DNA from: Bacillota bacterium
GTDB lineage: Bacteria > Bacillota > Clostridia > Acetivibrionales > DSM-1351
DNA: 64,000 nucleotides
Direction: 5' to 3'
Assembly (NCBI GenBank): GCA_023393115.1
Contig: JAEWMS010000012.1
Location: forward strand, 43,739 to 107,738
A program made the position numbers and the translations under genes. Positions 26,191-35,764 of the stretch are shown here, piece by piece. Positions within the stretch are counted from its first letter, which is position 1, and each line of letters begins with the position of its first letter. The notes beneath the pieces are model-generated. The model ran no database searches and had not been told where the DNA came from. It saw only the letters and a program-made list of their open reading frames with translations.

Positions 26191-26365
26191 ACATAAACTG
26201 AAAAGTTCTCAAAACTCCATTTTCCATGATAGTCTCCCCCAAAGGAAATACTTTTTAGCCTATATCACCCGGTCATAATTATTAACAAATATTATTATTT
26301 TGTAGTATCCTTTATGGAAAATCTAGTATACTTTTATTATTAGTAAATATCAGGAGGAAACGCAT

Positions 26366-28150
26366 ATGGATTATTTATGGAATTTGAAGGACCTTTACTC
26401 TTCCTTCGAGGGAGAGGATTTCAAAAAGGATGTAGAGGCCTTGGATAATATATTGAAAGAGTACTCACAATGGGTTGATAAAACCGCTAATACAAATAAG
26501 GATATAACTTTTAGGCTGGAAGAGTTTATTAATTTTAAAACACGGATTTCCTTACTTGCCAGCAAGCTTTATTCTTTCTCAGAACTATCCTACAGTGTTG
26601 ATACCAAGAATGAAACTGCTTTGAGAAATTCCGAAATGCTTCAGGTCAAACTTAGTTCCATAGCTGAAGCAGACGCTAAAATCAACAGGTGGATCGGAAC
26701 CATACGGAATATAGGAACAGAAATAGAATCCTCTAAATTACTGAATGAGCATCAATTCTATATTAACGAAATTATTGAAAAGAGTGCCTATCTGTTAAGT
26801 GGTAAGGAAGAAGCTGTAATAGCCAAAATGAGAAATACCGGTTCCAGCGCCTGGTCGAAACTTAAGGATATGCTGACCTCAAACTTAAAGGTGGATATAG
26901 AACTGGAAGGCGAACATAAGCAGCTGCCCCTGTCTATTATCAGAAATATGGCCTATGAGAGCAGCAGAGAGTTGAGAAAGAAGGCTTATGACGCAGAGCT
27001 GGCTTCCTACAAAAAAATCGACGACTCTCTTGCAGCTTGCTTGAATGGAATAAAAGGCGAAGTTATTACTGTGACCGAAATGAGAGGCTTCAAATCCCCT
27101 CTTCATGAAACTCTATTTAATTCAAGAATGGAAGAGCAGACTCTTAACACAATGTTGGAGGCAATGAAAGAAAGTCTTCCTGCCTTTAAAAAATACCTCA
27201 GGGTCAAGGGGCAGTTACTTGGAAATCAAAACGGACTTCCCTTCTTTGACTTATTCGCTCCGCTGGGTAAAATGAATAAAAAATATACCTATGAGGATGC
27301 AAAAAAGATTGTCGAAGACAATTTCCGAACCTTTAGTGACAGTCTGGCAAACTTCGCAAAAAAGGCCATAGATTCCGAATGGATAGACGTTTATCCAAGA
27401 GAAGGAAAAGTCAGCGGTGCTTTTTGCGAGGATTTGCATGCCATAGGTCAAAGCAGGGTTATGCTTAATTACGGGGAAACTTTTAGTGATATTGTAACAA
27501 TGGCTCATGAATTGGGACACGGCTTTCATAACGAATGTGTAAAACAGGAGAGCATATTGAACAGCGATTACCCTATGCCTCTGGCGGAAACAGCCTCTAT
27601 TTTCTGTGAGACCATTGTAAAAAAGACTGCAATAAAAACGGCCTCAAAGGATGAAGCTTTTGCGATACTTGAAATGGAGTTGAGCGACAGTACCCAGGTA
27701 ATAGTTGATATATACAGTCGTTTTCTCTTTGAAAGCGAGCTGTTCAAAAGAAGAAAGGACAGTTCACTGTCAACCGAAGAATTGAACGGGCTTATGCTGT
27801 GGGCTCAGAAGGAAGCCTACGGTGACGGGTTGGACCATGAGTATCTGCATGAATATATGTGGGCCTGCAAACCCCATTACTACTATGCCAATGCTAATTT
27901 CTACAACTTCCCCTATGCCTTTGGTCTGCTGTTTGCCAAGGGTTTGTATGCCGAGTACGAAAAGAGAGGCAGTGCTTTTGTTAAGGACTACGAAGCACTT
28001 TTAAGTGTTACCGGAAAGATGAAAATAGCTGATGTGACAAGACTTATGAATATTGATGTTCAGAACATTGATTTTTGGAGAAGCTCTCTTAAGACAATAG
28101 AACAGGATATAGAAAAGTTCCTGGAGTTAAGCAGAGAAAAATTGGGGTGA
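26366..28150 (+). CDS. pepF: Oligoendopeptidase F-type M3 metallopeptidase
   Basis: 594-residue cytoplasmic zinc peptidase of the M3 family that cleaves oligopeptides. The zinc site is TMAHELGHGFHNECV (HExxH) at about residues 381-395, with the third ligand Glu in the following MPLAETASIFCET. The N-terminal helical part, WNLKDLYSSFEGEDFKKD, is also typical. The ATG follows AGGAGGAAACGCAT. It may recycle peptides taken up by the opp importer, but it is not linked to it. The next gene downstream is a decayed methyltransferase. Confidence 0.92.
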   Translation: MDYLWNLKDLYSSFEGEDFKKDVEALDNILKEYSQWVDKTANTNKDITFRLEEFINFKTRISLLASKLYSFSELSYSVDTKNETALRNSEMLQVKLSSIAEADAKINRWIGTIRNIGTEIESSKLLNEHQFYINEIIEKSAYLLSGKEEAVIAKMRNTGSSAWSKLKDMLTSNLKVDIELEGEHKQLPLSIIRNMAYESSRELRKKAYDAELASYKKIDDSLAACLNGIKGEVITVTEMRGFKSPLHETLFNSRMEEQTLNTMLEAMKESLPAFKKYLRVKGQLLGNQNGLPFFDLFAPLGKMNKKYTYEDAKKIVEDNFRTFSDSLANFAKKAIDSEWIDVYPREGKVSGAFCEDLHAIGQSRVMLNYGETFSDIVTMAHELGHGFHNECVKQESILNSDYPMPLAETASIFCETIVKKTAIKTASKDEAFAILEMELSDSTQVIVDIYSRFLFESELFKRRKDSSLSTEELNGLMLWAQKEAYGDGLDHEYLHEYMWACKPHYYYANANFYNFPYAFGLLFAKGLYAEYEKRGSAFVKDYEALLSVTGKMKIADVTRLMNIDVQNIDFWRSSLKTIEQDIEKFLELSREKLG

Positions 28151-28189
28151 TTAGCTGGAAAGATTTCGCTAATGCTCTTGGAGGTTAAT

Positions 28190-28974
28190 ATGCGTTTTAT
28201 TTCCTGTTATGAAAAGAACCCTGTTATATTAATGGAGGGTGCGTTAGGTGAACGGTTGAAGCGGGAATATGGGCTGTTGCCTGATGATGCTGTCGCATTT
28301 GCAAATATTATTTATCGCCGGGGAGGCAAGGAAGCCTTATTTCAATTATGGAGTCAATACATAGAGGCTGCAAAGTCACACTGCCTACCGTTTATTGCTA
28401 CAACACCGACAAGACGGGCAAACATGGAACGAGTTGCTAAAGCCGGATATGATAAAAGCATTTTACTGGATAACATCACTGCATTGAAACAGCTTCGTGA
28501 TGTAAGTGAAGTAGAAATGTATATCGGCGGCTTAATGGGGTGCAAAGGTGATGCGTACAGTTCATCCGGATATTTGAATCCTGCTGAAGCTAAAGAATTT
28601 CACAGTTGGCAGACAAACCTGTTTGCCCAAGCGGAAGTTGATTTTCTTTATGCTGGAATTATGCCCACATTACCCGAAGCAACGGGAATGGCAATGGCCA
28701 TGGAACAAACGGGGTTGCCTTATATAATAAGTTTTATGATTCGGAATAATGGCAGGTTACTTGATGGCACTCCAATAAATGACGCTATTGAGAGAATTGA
28801 CGGCTCTGTTAACTGGACAATTCAAAGGATATTAAAACCTCAGATTGTACAGAGTTAGCACAAGCAATGTCAAAACTAAATGAATTAATGACGTTAAAAA
28901 TTGTTGGTGGCTGTTGCGGAACAGACAATACTCATATTGATGCAATTGCGGCTCAATTTTCATCAATAGATTGA
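28190..28974 (+). pseudogene. Homocysteine S-methyltransferase family, broken by internal deletion and frameshift
   Basis: The first reading frame (28190-28858) encodes about 222 residues with the family's MEGALGERLKREYG, TTPTRRANMERVAKAGYD, YIGGLMGCKGDAY and DGTPINDAIERIDGSVN. After that point an intact relative would continue with the NCxHP segment carrying the first zinc cysteine. Here the frame runs into TAG. A second frame (from about 28813, in frame with stop 28972-28974) gives LDNSKDIKTSDCTELAQAMS and then VGGCCGTDNTHI, the C-terminal zinc-cysteine motif. So about 60 codons are missing at about 28811 and the frame has shifted. Start ATG at 28190 follows TTGGAGGTTAAT. The enzyme cannot bind zinc normally and is presumably inactive. 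Confidence 0.8.
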
Positions 28975-29378
28975 GTTATGTCCGCATTTCCAAGGGCGTT
29001 CTCTATAGCCTTCAAAATAACCTTGCTGCTGTTTGTAGCTCCTGAGACAGCATCTACCTGAAGGGATTGTGTCTCAACAACTTTTTGGGGTATTACCTCA
29101 GCACTTTTGCCATGTTCATTTTTATGCTTTATTAAGTCTATGTTTACTATTTTATGTTCTTTCACTATGACCTTAACTTCGGCTGCTATCCAAAGTACTT
29201 CAGCATTTCCTATGTACATTCCGTCAGGAATTAATTTTAAATCAACATTTTCAACCTTTATCTCTTCTATCTGCTGCTGATATTTCTTCAAATCAAGATA
29301 GGATTTTATTCCCCTATATCCGAAAAATCCTGCAAGGACAATCCCTATAATTACAATTACTGTGACAACCTTTTTCAT
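28953..29378 (-). CDS. Membrane-anchored FMN-binding domain protein
   Basis: 141-residue protein with one N-terminal transmembrane helix (about 4-20, KVVTVIVIIGIVLAGFFGY) and a small extracytoplasmic FMN_bind domain. The segment LQVDAVSGATNSSKVILKAI contains the D-x-x-S/T-G-A-T/S-x-S motif to which ApbE-type transferases attach FMN covalently on a Thr or Ser. It probably takes part in extracytoplasmic electron transfer. No ApbE or redox partner lies in the window. Its 3' end overlaps the last 22 bp of the convergent broken methyltransferase. Confidence 0.85.
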   Translation of the reverse strand: MKKVVTVIVIIGIVLAGFFGYRGIKSYLDLKKYQQQIEEIKVENVDLKLIPDGMYIGNAEVLWIAAEVKVIVKEHKIVNIDLIKHKNEHGKSAEVIPQKVVETQSLQVDAVSGATNSSKVILKAIENALGNADITQSIDEN

Positions 29379-29581
29379 TACAAGCTCCTTTCTACTCTAC
29401 CTGAGCCAGCACTTCTTATTTCTCACTATTTATTATACATTAGAGTATATAGTAATGTTTATTTCTCTTTAATTTACTTCCAATCTTCTTTACTGATTTT
29501 ACTCATAAACCTTCTTCCTCTTTATTTCAACCGATTAGGTAATTTCGGTTACATTATACACGAATTTCTATATACCAATAA

Positions 29582-30382
29582 TTACAGGAATAAACTTTGA
29601 ACATAGCCCCGAGCCCTCTTCATGCCTTCAACTGCCACATTCTGGTTGCCGGCTTCATATGGGATATTGCATTCCAATGTAAAGGCATGTAAACTCGTCA
29701 GGTCTAGTGAATTAATGAACCCCTTCAGGTCCAATACTCCTTCCCCGGGAAACAAATGCCTTTTCCCATCCCTATAGTCGCTGAAATGTACTCCCTTAAC
29801 ATAGTCTCTGCTATATTTTGCTGTTGAAACGATATCAATTCCGCATTGAGCATAATGGGTAGTATCCATATTAATAAACAGACCGTTTTCCTTTACAAAA
29901 TCAAGCATCTCATAGGGATCAATAAGTGAGGTCTGGTATCCAGGAAAGTTTTGAATATTTTCGATACATATCAAAAACTTGTCCTTTAGAGCTTTTAAAT
30001 CATTTGCTGCCTTGCTGCTGTAACCGGGCCACCAGTTCTTATCTTCTGTTTTTTTATGAGGAGCGTGAAATACAATACAGGGGATATCCTCCCCACCGAA
30101 TTCAAGATATTCAAAGGTGTCCCGATTAATTACCGCATCGGTGTCACTGAAAATAACTCCGCCCATATCATGAAGGGAATTTATCCTCAGCCCGCTTTCC
30201 CTTACTATTTTCAATACCTCTCTGGGCCTGATATTTCTTAAATGCTGTGTTACTTCCCAATTGTCGCCGCCTGTCCAGTAAGTGTCCAGCTCAATAGTTT
30301 CAAAGCCGGCCCCTTTAATGAGTTCCAGAGCTTCTGTAAAAGGGATATTATAGAAGGTTGCAGTAGCAATAGATATATTCAT
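29582..30382 (-). CDS. Sugar phosphate isomerase/epimerase-like TIM-barrel protein
   Basis: 266-residue protein of the xylose isomerase-like AP endonuclease 2 superfamily. Recognisable parts are MNISIATATFYNIPF, FETIELDTYWTGG, NSLHDMGGVIFSD, CIENIQNFPGYQ, FINMDTTHYAQCGID and VKGVHFSDYRDGKRHLFPGEG, which supply the acidic and His residues usually binding a metal. The start at ATG 30382 has GGAAGAGAG upstream; 13 more open codons upstream lack a ribosome site. The substrate cannot be inferred. Confidence 0.82.
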   Translation of the reverse strand: MNISIATATFYNIPFTEALELIKGAGFETIELDTYWTGGDNWEVTQHLRNIRPREVLKIVRESGLRINSLHDMGGVIFSDTDAVINRDTFEYLEFGGEDIPCIVFHAPHKKTEDKNWWPGYSSKAANDLKALKDKFLICIENIQNFPGYQTSLIDPYEMLDFVKENGLFINMDTTHYAQCGIDIVSTAKYSRDYVKGVHFSDYRDGKRHLFPGEGVLDLKGFINSLDLTSLHAFTLECNIPYEAGNQNVAVEGMKRARGYVQSLFL

Positions 30383-30478
30383 ACAATCTCTCTTCCAGTT
30401 AATTAGCAAAATACAAACCATAATTTTTACTTATATGATTTCCAACCCCTTACATTGTAATATCTGGTAATGAGAGTG

Positions 30479-32332
30479 TCAACCTGCATCAGCCTCCAAG
30501 CCCATCTGGCTTATAACCATGCGGCAATACACTCCTCCGATCTCCATAAGTTCCTCATGAGTGCCACTCTCAAGGATACCACCGCTTCCTATTACCAGTA
30601 TTTTATCAGCATCCCGGATGGTCGACAGTCGATGTGCAATTAAGAAGCTGGTATGATTCTTCATAAGCTTCAAAAGCGCCAGCTGGATTTCTTTTTCGGT
30701 CCTGGTATCAACGCTGCTGGTGGCCTCGTCAAGAATCAATATGGGCGCTTGACACAAGACAGCTCTCGCAATGGCTATCAACTGCCGCTGCCCCTGGCTC
30801 AGATTGTCTGAGCTTCCTGAAACCTTGGTTTTATATCCCTTTGGCAGCCTTGAAATAAAACTGTCTGCATGAGCCATCACTGCAGCGGCCTTAACCTCTT
30901 CATCTGTAGCCTCAGGTCTCGAGTACCTTATATTGTCTGCTATGCTCCCGGTAAACAAGCATGTATCCTGCAGTACCACAGAAAAGCAGTTTCTAAGGTC
31001 TCTTCTGGGAATATCGTTAATATCAGTATTGTCTATCAGAATACTTCCCTCACCGGGGTCATAAAAGCGGGTCAGAAGGTTTACGATAGTAGTTTTTCCT
31101 GCTCCGGTCTCACCAACCAGTGCAACCACTTCACCCGGCTGAACCTGGAAGCTGACTTTATCCAATACCGGTCTATCCTTTACATATGAGAAGGAAACCT
31201 CCTTAAATTCAACCTTTCCTCCTGCACCGGTGAAGTCTTTCAGATTGTCCTTGTCAGCAGATTCCTCCTGTTCATCCAATATTTCAAATACCCTTTCCGC
31301 GCCGGCCAGTGCTGACTGAATTGAATTAAACATTCCTGCAACATGATTGAGGGGCATTCCGAACTGCCTGGAATAAGTGAGAAAGCTGACCACAACTCCT
31401 ATGCTTATATACTCCTTCACCGCCATATAACCGCCGGCGCCTGCTATAAGTGTATAGCTCAGATTGTTAATGACATTCATAAAGGGCATAAGGAAACCCG
31501 ACCAAATTTGAGCTTTGGTAGAGTAATCACACAAGGTCTGATTAACTGCCTTAAAATCCCGAAGTACCTTTTCCTGCCGGTTAAAGGCCTTAACCATTTT
31601 AAGCCCCTGTATGTTTTCCTCAATCACTCCGTTAAGAATACCCAGTTGCTGCTGCTGGCCCGAAAAGTACTTTTTGCTTCGTTTGGCTATTGTTTTAGTA
31701 AGTAAAAATATCAAAGGAATAGTAATCAGTGCTACCAATGTCAAGAATGGGCTTAAAACCAGCATCATTACAAGAGATCCTGTTATTGAAAAAACACTGG
31801 AAATAAGCTGTGTGGTGGTCTGTCCCACAGTGCTGCTGATGTTGTCCACATCATTTGTAATTCTGCTCATGGTATCCCCGTGGGAACGGGTGTCATAAAA
31901 ATTCAACGGAATCCTTTGAAGTTTGGAGAAAAACTCTGTCCTTATATGTTTTACCAGACTCTGTGTAACCCTTGCCATAAGAACTCCATTTATAGTGTCT
32001 ATGACCCAGCTGATAATATAACAAGCAAAAAGAACTGTCAGTATGGTTGTAAGAAACAGGTAGTCAACAGTATTTGTATTAATATTGAAGGTATTAATAG
32101 CTTGACCCAGTAAATATGGTGTCAGCAGCGCAGCAGAGGCTGATAAAATAGTAAGTATTGCTGCTATAATAAGGGGCTTTCTCCATTTCCCGAACATTTT
32201 TAACAGCCTAAATATGGTACCCCCTGTATTCTTGGGCTTTGCAGTAGGTTGAAAACGCTGATGAGCTCCTCCTCCCCATCTTCCGAGTTTGGGCATATTC
32301 TCGTAATTTTGTGATGTATTTTTACTGGACAT
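30479..32332 (-). CDS. ABC exporter half-transporter, catalytically complete subunit
   Basis: 617-residue fused membrane and ATPase subunit (type IV ABC exporter). Six transmembrane helices occupy about 50-340; the nucleotide-binding domain is about 375-610. Walker A is GETGAGKTT, the Q-loop is VVLQDTCLFTG, Walker B with catalytic Glu is ILILDEATSS and the H-loop is IAHRLST. The signature reads LSQGQRQL instead of LSGGQ. It overlaps by 11 bp with the upstream partner, whose own ATP site is degenerate, so the two form a heterodimeric exporter (multidrug or lipid type). The substrate is unknown. Confidence 0.9.
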   Translation of the reverse strand: MSSKNTSQNYENMPKLGRWGGGAHQRFQPTAKPKNTGGTIFRLLKMFGKWRKPLIIAAILTILSASAALLTPYLLGQAINTFNINTNTVDYLFLTTILTVLFACYIISWVIDTINGVLMARVTQSLVKHIRTEFFSKLQRIPLNFYDTRSHGDTMSRITNDVDNISSTVGQTTTQLISSVFSITGSLVMMLVLSPFLTLVALITIPLIFLLTKTIAKRSKKYFSGQQQQLGILNGVIEENIQGLKMVKAFNRQEKVLRDFKAVNQTLCDYSTKAQIWSGFLMPFMNVINNLSYTLIAGAGGYMAVKEYISIGVVVSFLTYSRQFGMPLNHVAGMFNSIQSALAGAERVFEILDEQEESADKDNLKDFTGAGGKVEFKEVSFSYVKDRPVLDKVSFQVQPGEVVALVGETGAGKTTIVNLLTRFYDPGEGSILIDNTDINDIPRRDLRNCFSVVLQDTCLFTGSIADNIRYSRPEATDEEVKAAAVMAHADSFISRLPKGYKTKVSGSSDNLSQGQRQLIAIARAVLCQAPILILDEATSSVDTRTEKEIQLALLKLMKNHTSFLIAHRLSTIRDADKILVIGSGGILESGTHEELMEIGGVYCRMVISQMGLEADAG

Positions 32333-34103
32333 GTTTATATATATTACCCCCTATCTGGGAATTGTAAATTTCTCTATAGGTGCTACAGCTTTCAAGCAAG
32401 TCAGAGTGACTTCCGAAGCCTACATTTACGCCGTTATCAAGCACCAGTATTTTGTCTGCTGATATTGCCGTACCCACACTTTGGGTAATCATTATTACTG
32501 ATTTACCTTTATCTATGGACTTCAGCGCCTTTCTGACCCTGGCCTCTGTAATTGCATCAAGTGCACTTGTACAATCATCCAGAATCAGAATAGGAGCTTC
32601 CTTGGCCAATGCTCTTGCTATTGATAAACGTTGCCTTTGTCCTCCCGACAGATTTACTCCGCTTTGCCCTAGTCTGCTGTCATATTTGTCGGGCATATTT
32701 TCAATAAATTCACTGGCTTGTGCAATTCTTGCAGCACGGATAATCTGATCTTCTTTAGGATTCTCTATACCCCAGGAAATGTTGTCGCGTACTGTTCCGG
32801 TAAACAGCATACTCTTTTGTGGAGCATAGGCAATTTTTTCTCTGAGGTCACGGGTATCAATACTTTTAACATCCTTACCGTTAATCAGAACAGAGCCTTC
32901 ATCTACATCATAAAAGCGAAGGCACAGGCTGGCCAGCGTTGATTTTCCTGCACCGGTGGGGCCGATCACTGCTAGAATTTCTCCTGCCGACAGCTTGAAG
33001 GAAAGGTTTTTCAGAACGGGGATACCGCTTCCACCGGGATAAGAGAAAGCTACATTTTTGAATTCAAGCTGTCCTGTAGTAGCAGCTTGTACATATCCTT
33101 CAGTGGTATCTTTAACGGTACAGCCAATTGAACCGGGTGAGTTTCCGGAACATACAAAATCCTCCTCCCCTGAAAGTACTTCCTCTATTCTTTGGGAGGA
33201 TGCCTTGGTTCTTATAAAGGTATTGAAAATATTTGTTATCATAATAAGTGAGGTCAGTATTTGGGTCATATAGTTTACAAATGCCGCCACTTTTCCTACC
33301 TCGACCTGGCCCTTGCCAAACATCAGGCTTCCCAGATAAATGATAACAGCTATACCGATACTGACTGTCAGTGACATAAGTGGAGAGAAATATGCTATGA
33401 CAACTTGTGAAGCAGTACTTTTTGTATATAAATCCGAGTTGGCGGCTTCAAATTTCTGCTCCTCCTCGTCATTCCTTCCAAAGGCCTTCACTAGCCTGAT
33501 TCCCATAAGATATTCCTGTACGACGGTGTTTACTTTATCTACGGCTTTCTGAACCTTGGAAAAACGTACATAACTCATTTTCATACTGATTATGATAAGG
33601 ACCGCTACTATGGCTATGGCAGCTAAGAGTGCCATACTCATAAACGGGCTTAGGATAACGGCAAGTGCTATACTTCCTACACAGGTAATCGGGGCCTTTA
33701 AAAATATTCGCATTATTCCATTTACAAACTGGGTTACCTGTGAAGTATCATTCGTCATTCTTGTTATTAATGAGCCGCTTTCCATACTGTCTGCACCTGA
33801 CTCGGAAAAACTCATAATTTTCTTAAAGACATCGTACCGCAAGTCCGCTCCGAAGCTTTGTGAAACCTTACTGGCAAGTATATTTCTTGTGGCAGCAAAA
33901 CAAGCACCTAAAGCAGTTATTCCCAACATTACAAGCCCAAAATGCAGAACGGTCTCAATGCTCCTGTTTTTTACGCCATCATCAATAATGCGGGCCATAA
34001 TGGTTGGCTGAAGCAGATCGCACACAGCCTCAAAAAATACGCATGAAACAGCAATAATAAACATGAGCCTGTACTTTTTGAAATATGCTTTATATGTATT
34101 CAT
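32322..34103 (-). CDS. ABC exporter half-transporter, subunit with degenerate ATP site
   Basis: 593-residue partner of the downstream ABC gene. It has six membrane helices in the first 310 residues and an ATPase domain at about 350-580. Walker A is GPTGAGKST and the signature is LSGGQRQRLSIARAL. The catalytic Glu after Walker B is Asp (ILILDDCTSALD), and the switch His is Gln (MITQSVGT). Together with the partner's altered LSQGQ this builds exactly one degenerate site, as in heterodimeric exporters such as TM287/288. I prefer the ATG at 34103 (MNTYKAYF, GGGG upstream) over ATG at 34145, which has no ribosome site. Confidence 0.9.
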   Translation of the reverse strand: MNTYKAYFKKYRLMFIIAVSCVFFEAVCDLLQPTIMARIIDDGVKNRSIETVLHFGLVMLGITALGACFAATRNILASKVSQSFGADLRYDVFKKIMSFSESGADSMESGSLITRMTNDTSQVTQFVNGIMRIFLKAPITCVGSIALAVILSPFMSMALLAAIAIVAVLIIISMKMSYVRFSKVQKAVDKVNTVVQEYLMGIRLVKAFGRNDEEEQKFEAANSDLYTKSTASQVVIAYFSPLMSLTVSIGIAVIIYLGSLMFGKGQVEVGKVAAFVNYMTQILTSLIMITNIFNTFIRTKASSQRIEEVLSGEEDFVCSGNSPGSIGCTVKDTTEGYVQAATTGQLEFKNVAFSYPGGSGIPVLKNLSFKLSAGEILAVIGPTGAGKSTLASLCLRFYDVDEGSVLINGKDVKSIDTRDLREKIAYAPQKSMLFTGTVRDNISWGIENPKEDQIIRAARIAQASEFIENMPDKYDSRLGQSGVNLSGGQRQRLSIARALAKEAPILILDDCTSALDAITEARVRKALKSIDKGKSVIMITQSVGTAISADKILVLDNGVNVGFGSHSDLLESCSTYREIYNSQIGGNIYKHVQ

Positions 34104-34265
34104 TTTTATATTCCCCTTATCTTCGCCATTCTTGCTGCTTACCATTTATCATGTTTTTATATATCCTCTTAGAGAAAATACCCTGTAAGCTGTCTATATA
34201 CTATTCAATCTTAATTTTATTGTCAATAAAAACAAAATGAAAAATTTTATATTAATACAGGCAAG

Positions 34266-34301
34266 CAAAAACAGCTTGCCGCTGCCGGCTAGCTGTTTTT
34301 G
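34266..34301 (-). terminator. Terminator of sleB-ypeB
   Basis: CAAAAACAGCT (34266-34276) pairs perfectly with AGCTGTTTTTG (34291-34301), with T/A runs in the stem. Confidence 0.65.
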
Positions 34302-34330
34302 TCACTTCATTTAATATATTTGTACTATTC

Positions 34331-35746
34331 TTACATTGTCAACGTGCCCTCGTCTGTACTCACAAGCAATAAAATATCTTCTTCAACCCCAGTTAATGCA
34401 TTGATATACAGCAGAAACTTCTGATCGTCCAATGTCCCCTGGAATTCATAACAGTATTTTTCGGTTTTGAAGTCGGTAGGAATTATTGCTCTTCCCTCTT
34501 TTTCTATTTTAAGCTTACTATTTATTTTACTTCTTGCCTGTTCAAGGGTAAGAGAAGTATTAGGTATATCCCTTTTTTTGTGATTATATAAATATCCCTT
34601 TGACTCTATTCCCATTATTTCTCCGTTATCCAGTGCCACTTTAACCTTTACAAGATCAGGATATACAGTTACTCCCTCCTGTTTATATGCAAAGCAAACT
34701 GTTGCAATACCATCCATTTTCATATAGTAGGTATCGGTCATACTGGCAAATCCATTTTTCTTCAGATAAGTTTGAGCGGCCTTTATTGCCTCTTCCATAG
34801 AGAGCTTTACACCATCAACACTTCTGTTTCTAAGCATCCAGTAAATTTGTCCGCCCTTCTGAGTAATATCAACTTCAGCACTGCCATCATCACTGGAATT
34901 ATTATAGTTCACCTTGAAACGGTAGGAATCTATGCTGTCTTCCCGATTGTTTTCGAGTCTTGTAACACTTTTTATCTTATCATTTCCTATCATCTTTCTA
35001 ACAATTTGCTCTGCCTCTCCAACACTGACCGTTTTATCCTTCAAGCCAATGGGCTTAACCTTCATCATATGATCCGAATATGGTCCGTCATATATCATTG
35101 AAGGATATTCCTGAAAATTTTTATCGACATTTTCGAACTGGGTTGTCTGAATATTTTTTGTATTCTGGCTTTTAAGCTGTCTTGGTCCTCCGGCTGTGCC
35201 CCAGGACATTTTCCCATTATTAATTTGCTCCTCAATGCCATGGAGGCTGTTTTGAAGTGATAACGAATAGCCATGCATTTTTTCAATCATAGAGTATTCA
35301 TTATCACTTAAAGGAAGTCCATTCATGGTTTTTGTATTATATGCATAGGCCATATCTCCAACCTGTGTAAGAAAGTTAGAGGTCTTCTCAAGTATGGGGG
35401 GAGCTACCGGCAGCTGACCCATATTTGTCTGGGCAAGATTAGCCTGTCTCCATACTTCTTCAAGCATTGTTGAAGTCCCTTTGGGTGTAGATGTAACCAA
35501 CGACTTGGCAAGCAGTACCTCAAGATTGTCAACATACTCATTAAGGTCCAGAAATGCTCTGCTGTACTGATTTTCCATCATAATTTTTATATCATTAAGT
35601 TGACGGTTTTGATAATAACTCCAGGTTGATACTCCCGCCAACGCCAATACTGCTACAATAGCAATAGGGACAGCCCAGGACATTCGCTTTCTTCTTCTCC
35701 AACCATCTTTCATGTCGTTCAAATTTCTATATTCATTTTCCTCCAC
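34331..35746 (-). CDS. ypeB: Spore germination protein YpeB
   Basis: 471-residue protein needed to stabilise and localise the cortex-lytic enzyme SleB in spores. The N-terminus is cytoplasmic and basic (GWRRRKRM), followed by a membrane helix (about 22-44, WAVPIAIVAVLALAGVSTW) and a helical region with YSRAFLDLNEYVDNLEVLLA. The C-terminal half has three YpeB/PepSY-type repeats (about 235-460) with VSVGEAEQIVRKMIG, SMEEAIKAAQTYLKKNGF and TLEQARSKINSKL. GTG start, with GGAGGTGAGTAAAA upstream. It lies 18 bp downstream of sleB, the usual order in spore formers. Confidence 0.92.
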   Translation of the reverse strand: MEENEYRNLNDMKDGWRRRKRMSWAVPIAIVAVLALAGVSTWSYYQNRQLNDIKIMMENQYSRAFLDLNEYVDNLEVLLAKSLVTSTPKGTSTMLEEVWRQANLAQTNMGQLPVAPPILEKTSNFLTQVGDMAYAYNTKTMNGLPLSDNEYSMIEKMHGYSLSLQNSLHGIEEQINNGKMSWGTAGGPRQLKSQNTKNIQTTQFENVDKNFQEYPSMIYDGPYSDHMMKVKPIGLKDKTVSVGEAEQIVRKMIGNDKIKSVTRLENNREDSIDSYRFKVNYNNSSDDGSAEVDITQKGGQIYWMLRNRSVDGVKLSMEEAIKAAQTYLKKNGFASMTDTYYMKMDGIATVCFAYKQEGVTVYPDLVKVKVALDNGEIMGIESKGYLYNHKKRDIPNTSLTLEQARSKINSKLKIEKEGRAIIPTDFKTEKYCYEFQGTLDDQKFLLYINALTGVEEDILLLVSTDEGTLTM

Positions 35747-35764
35747 TTTTACTCACCTCCATCT

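Noticed and set aside
28190..28974. Simple sequencing frameshift as an explanation of the broken methyltransferase
   Set aside because: A single-base error would not remove about 60 codons including the NCxHP zinc motif, so an actual deletion is more likely.
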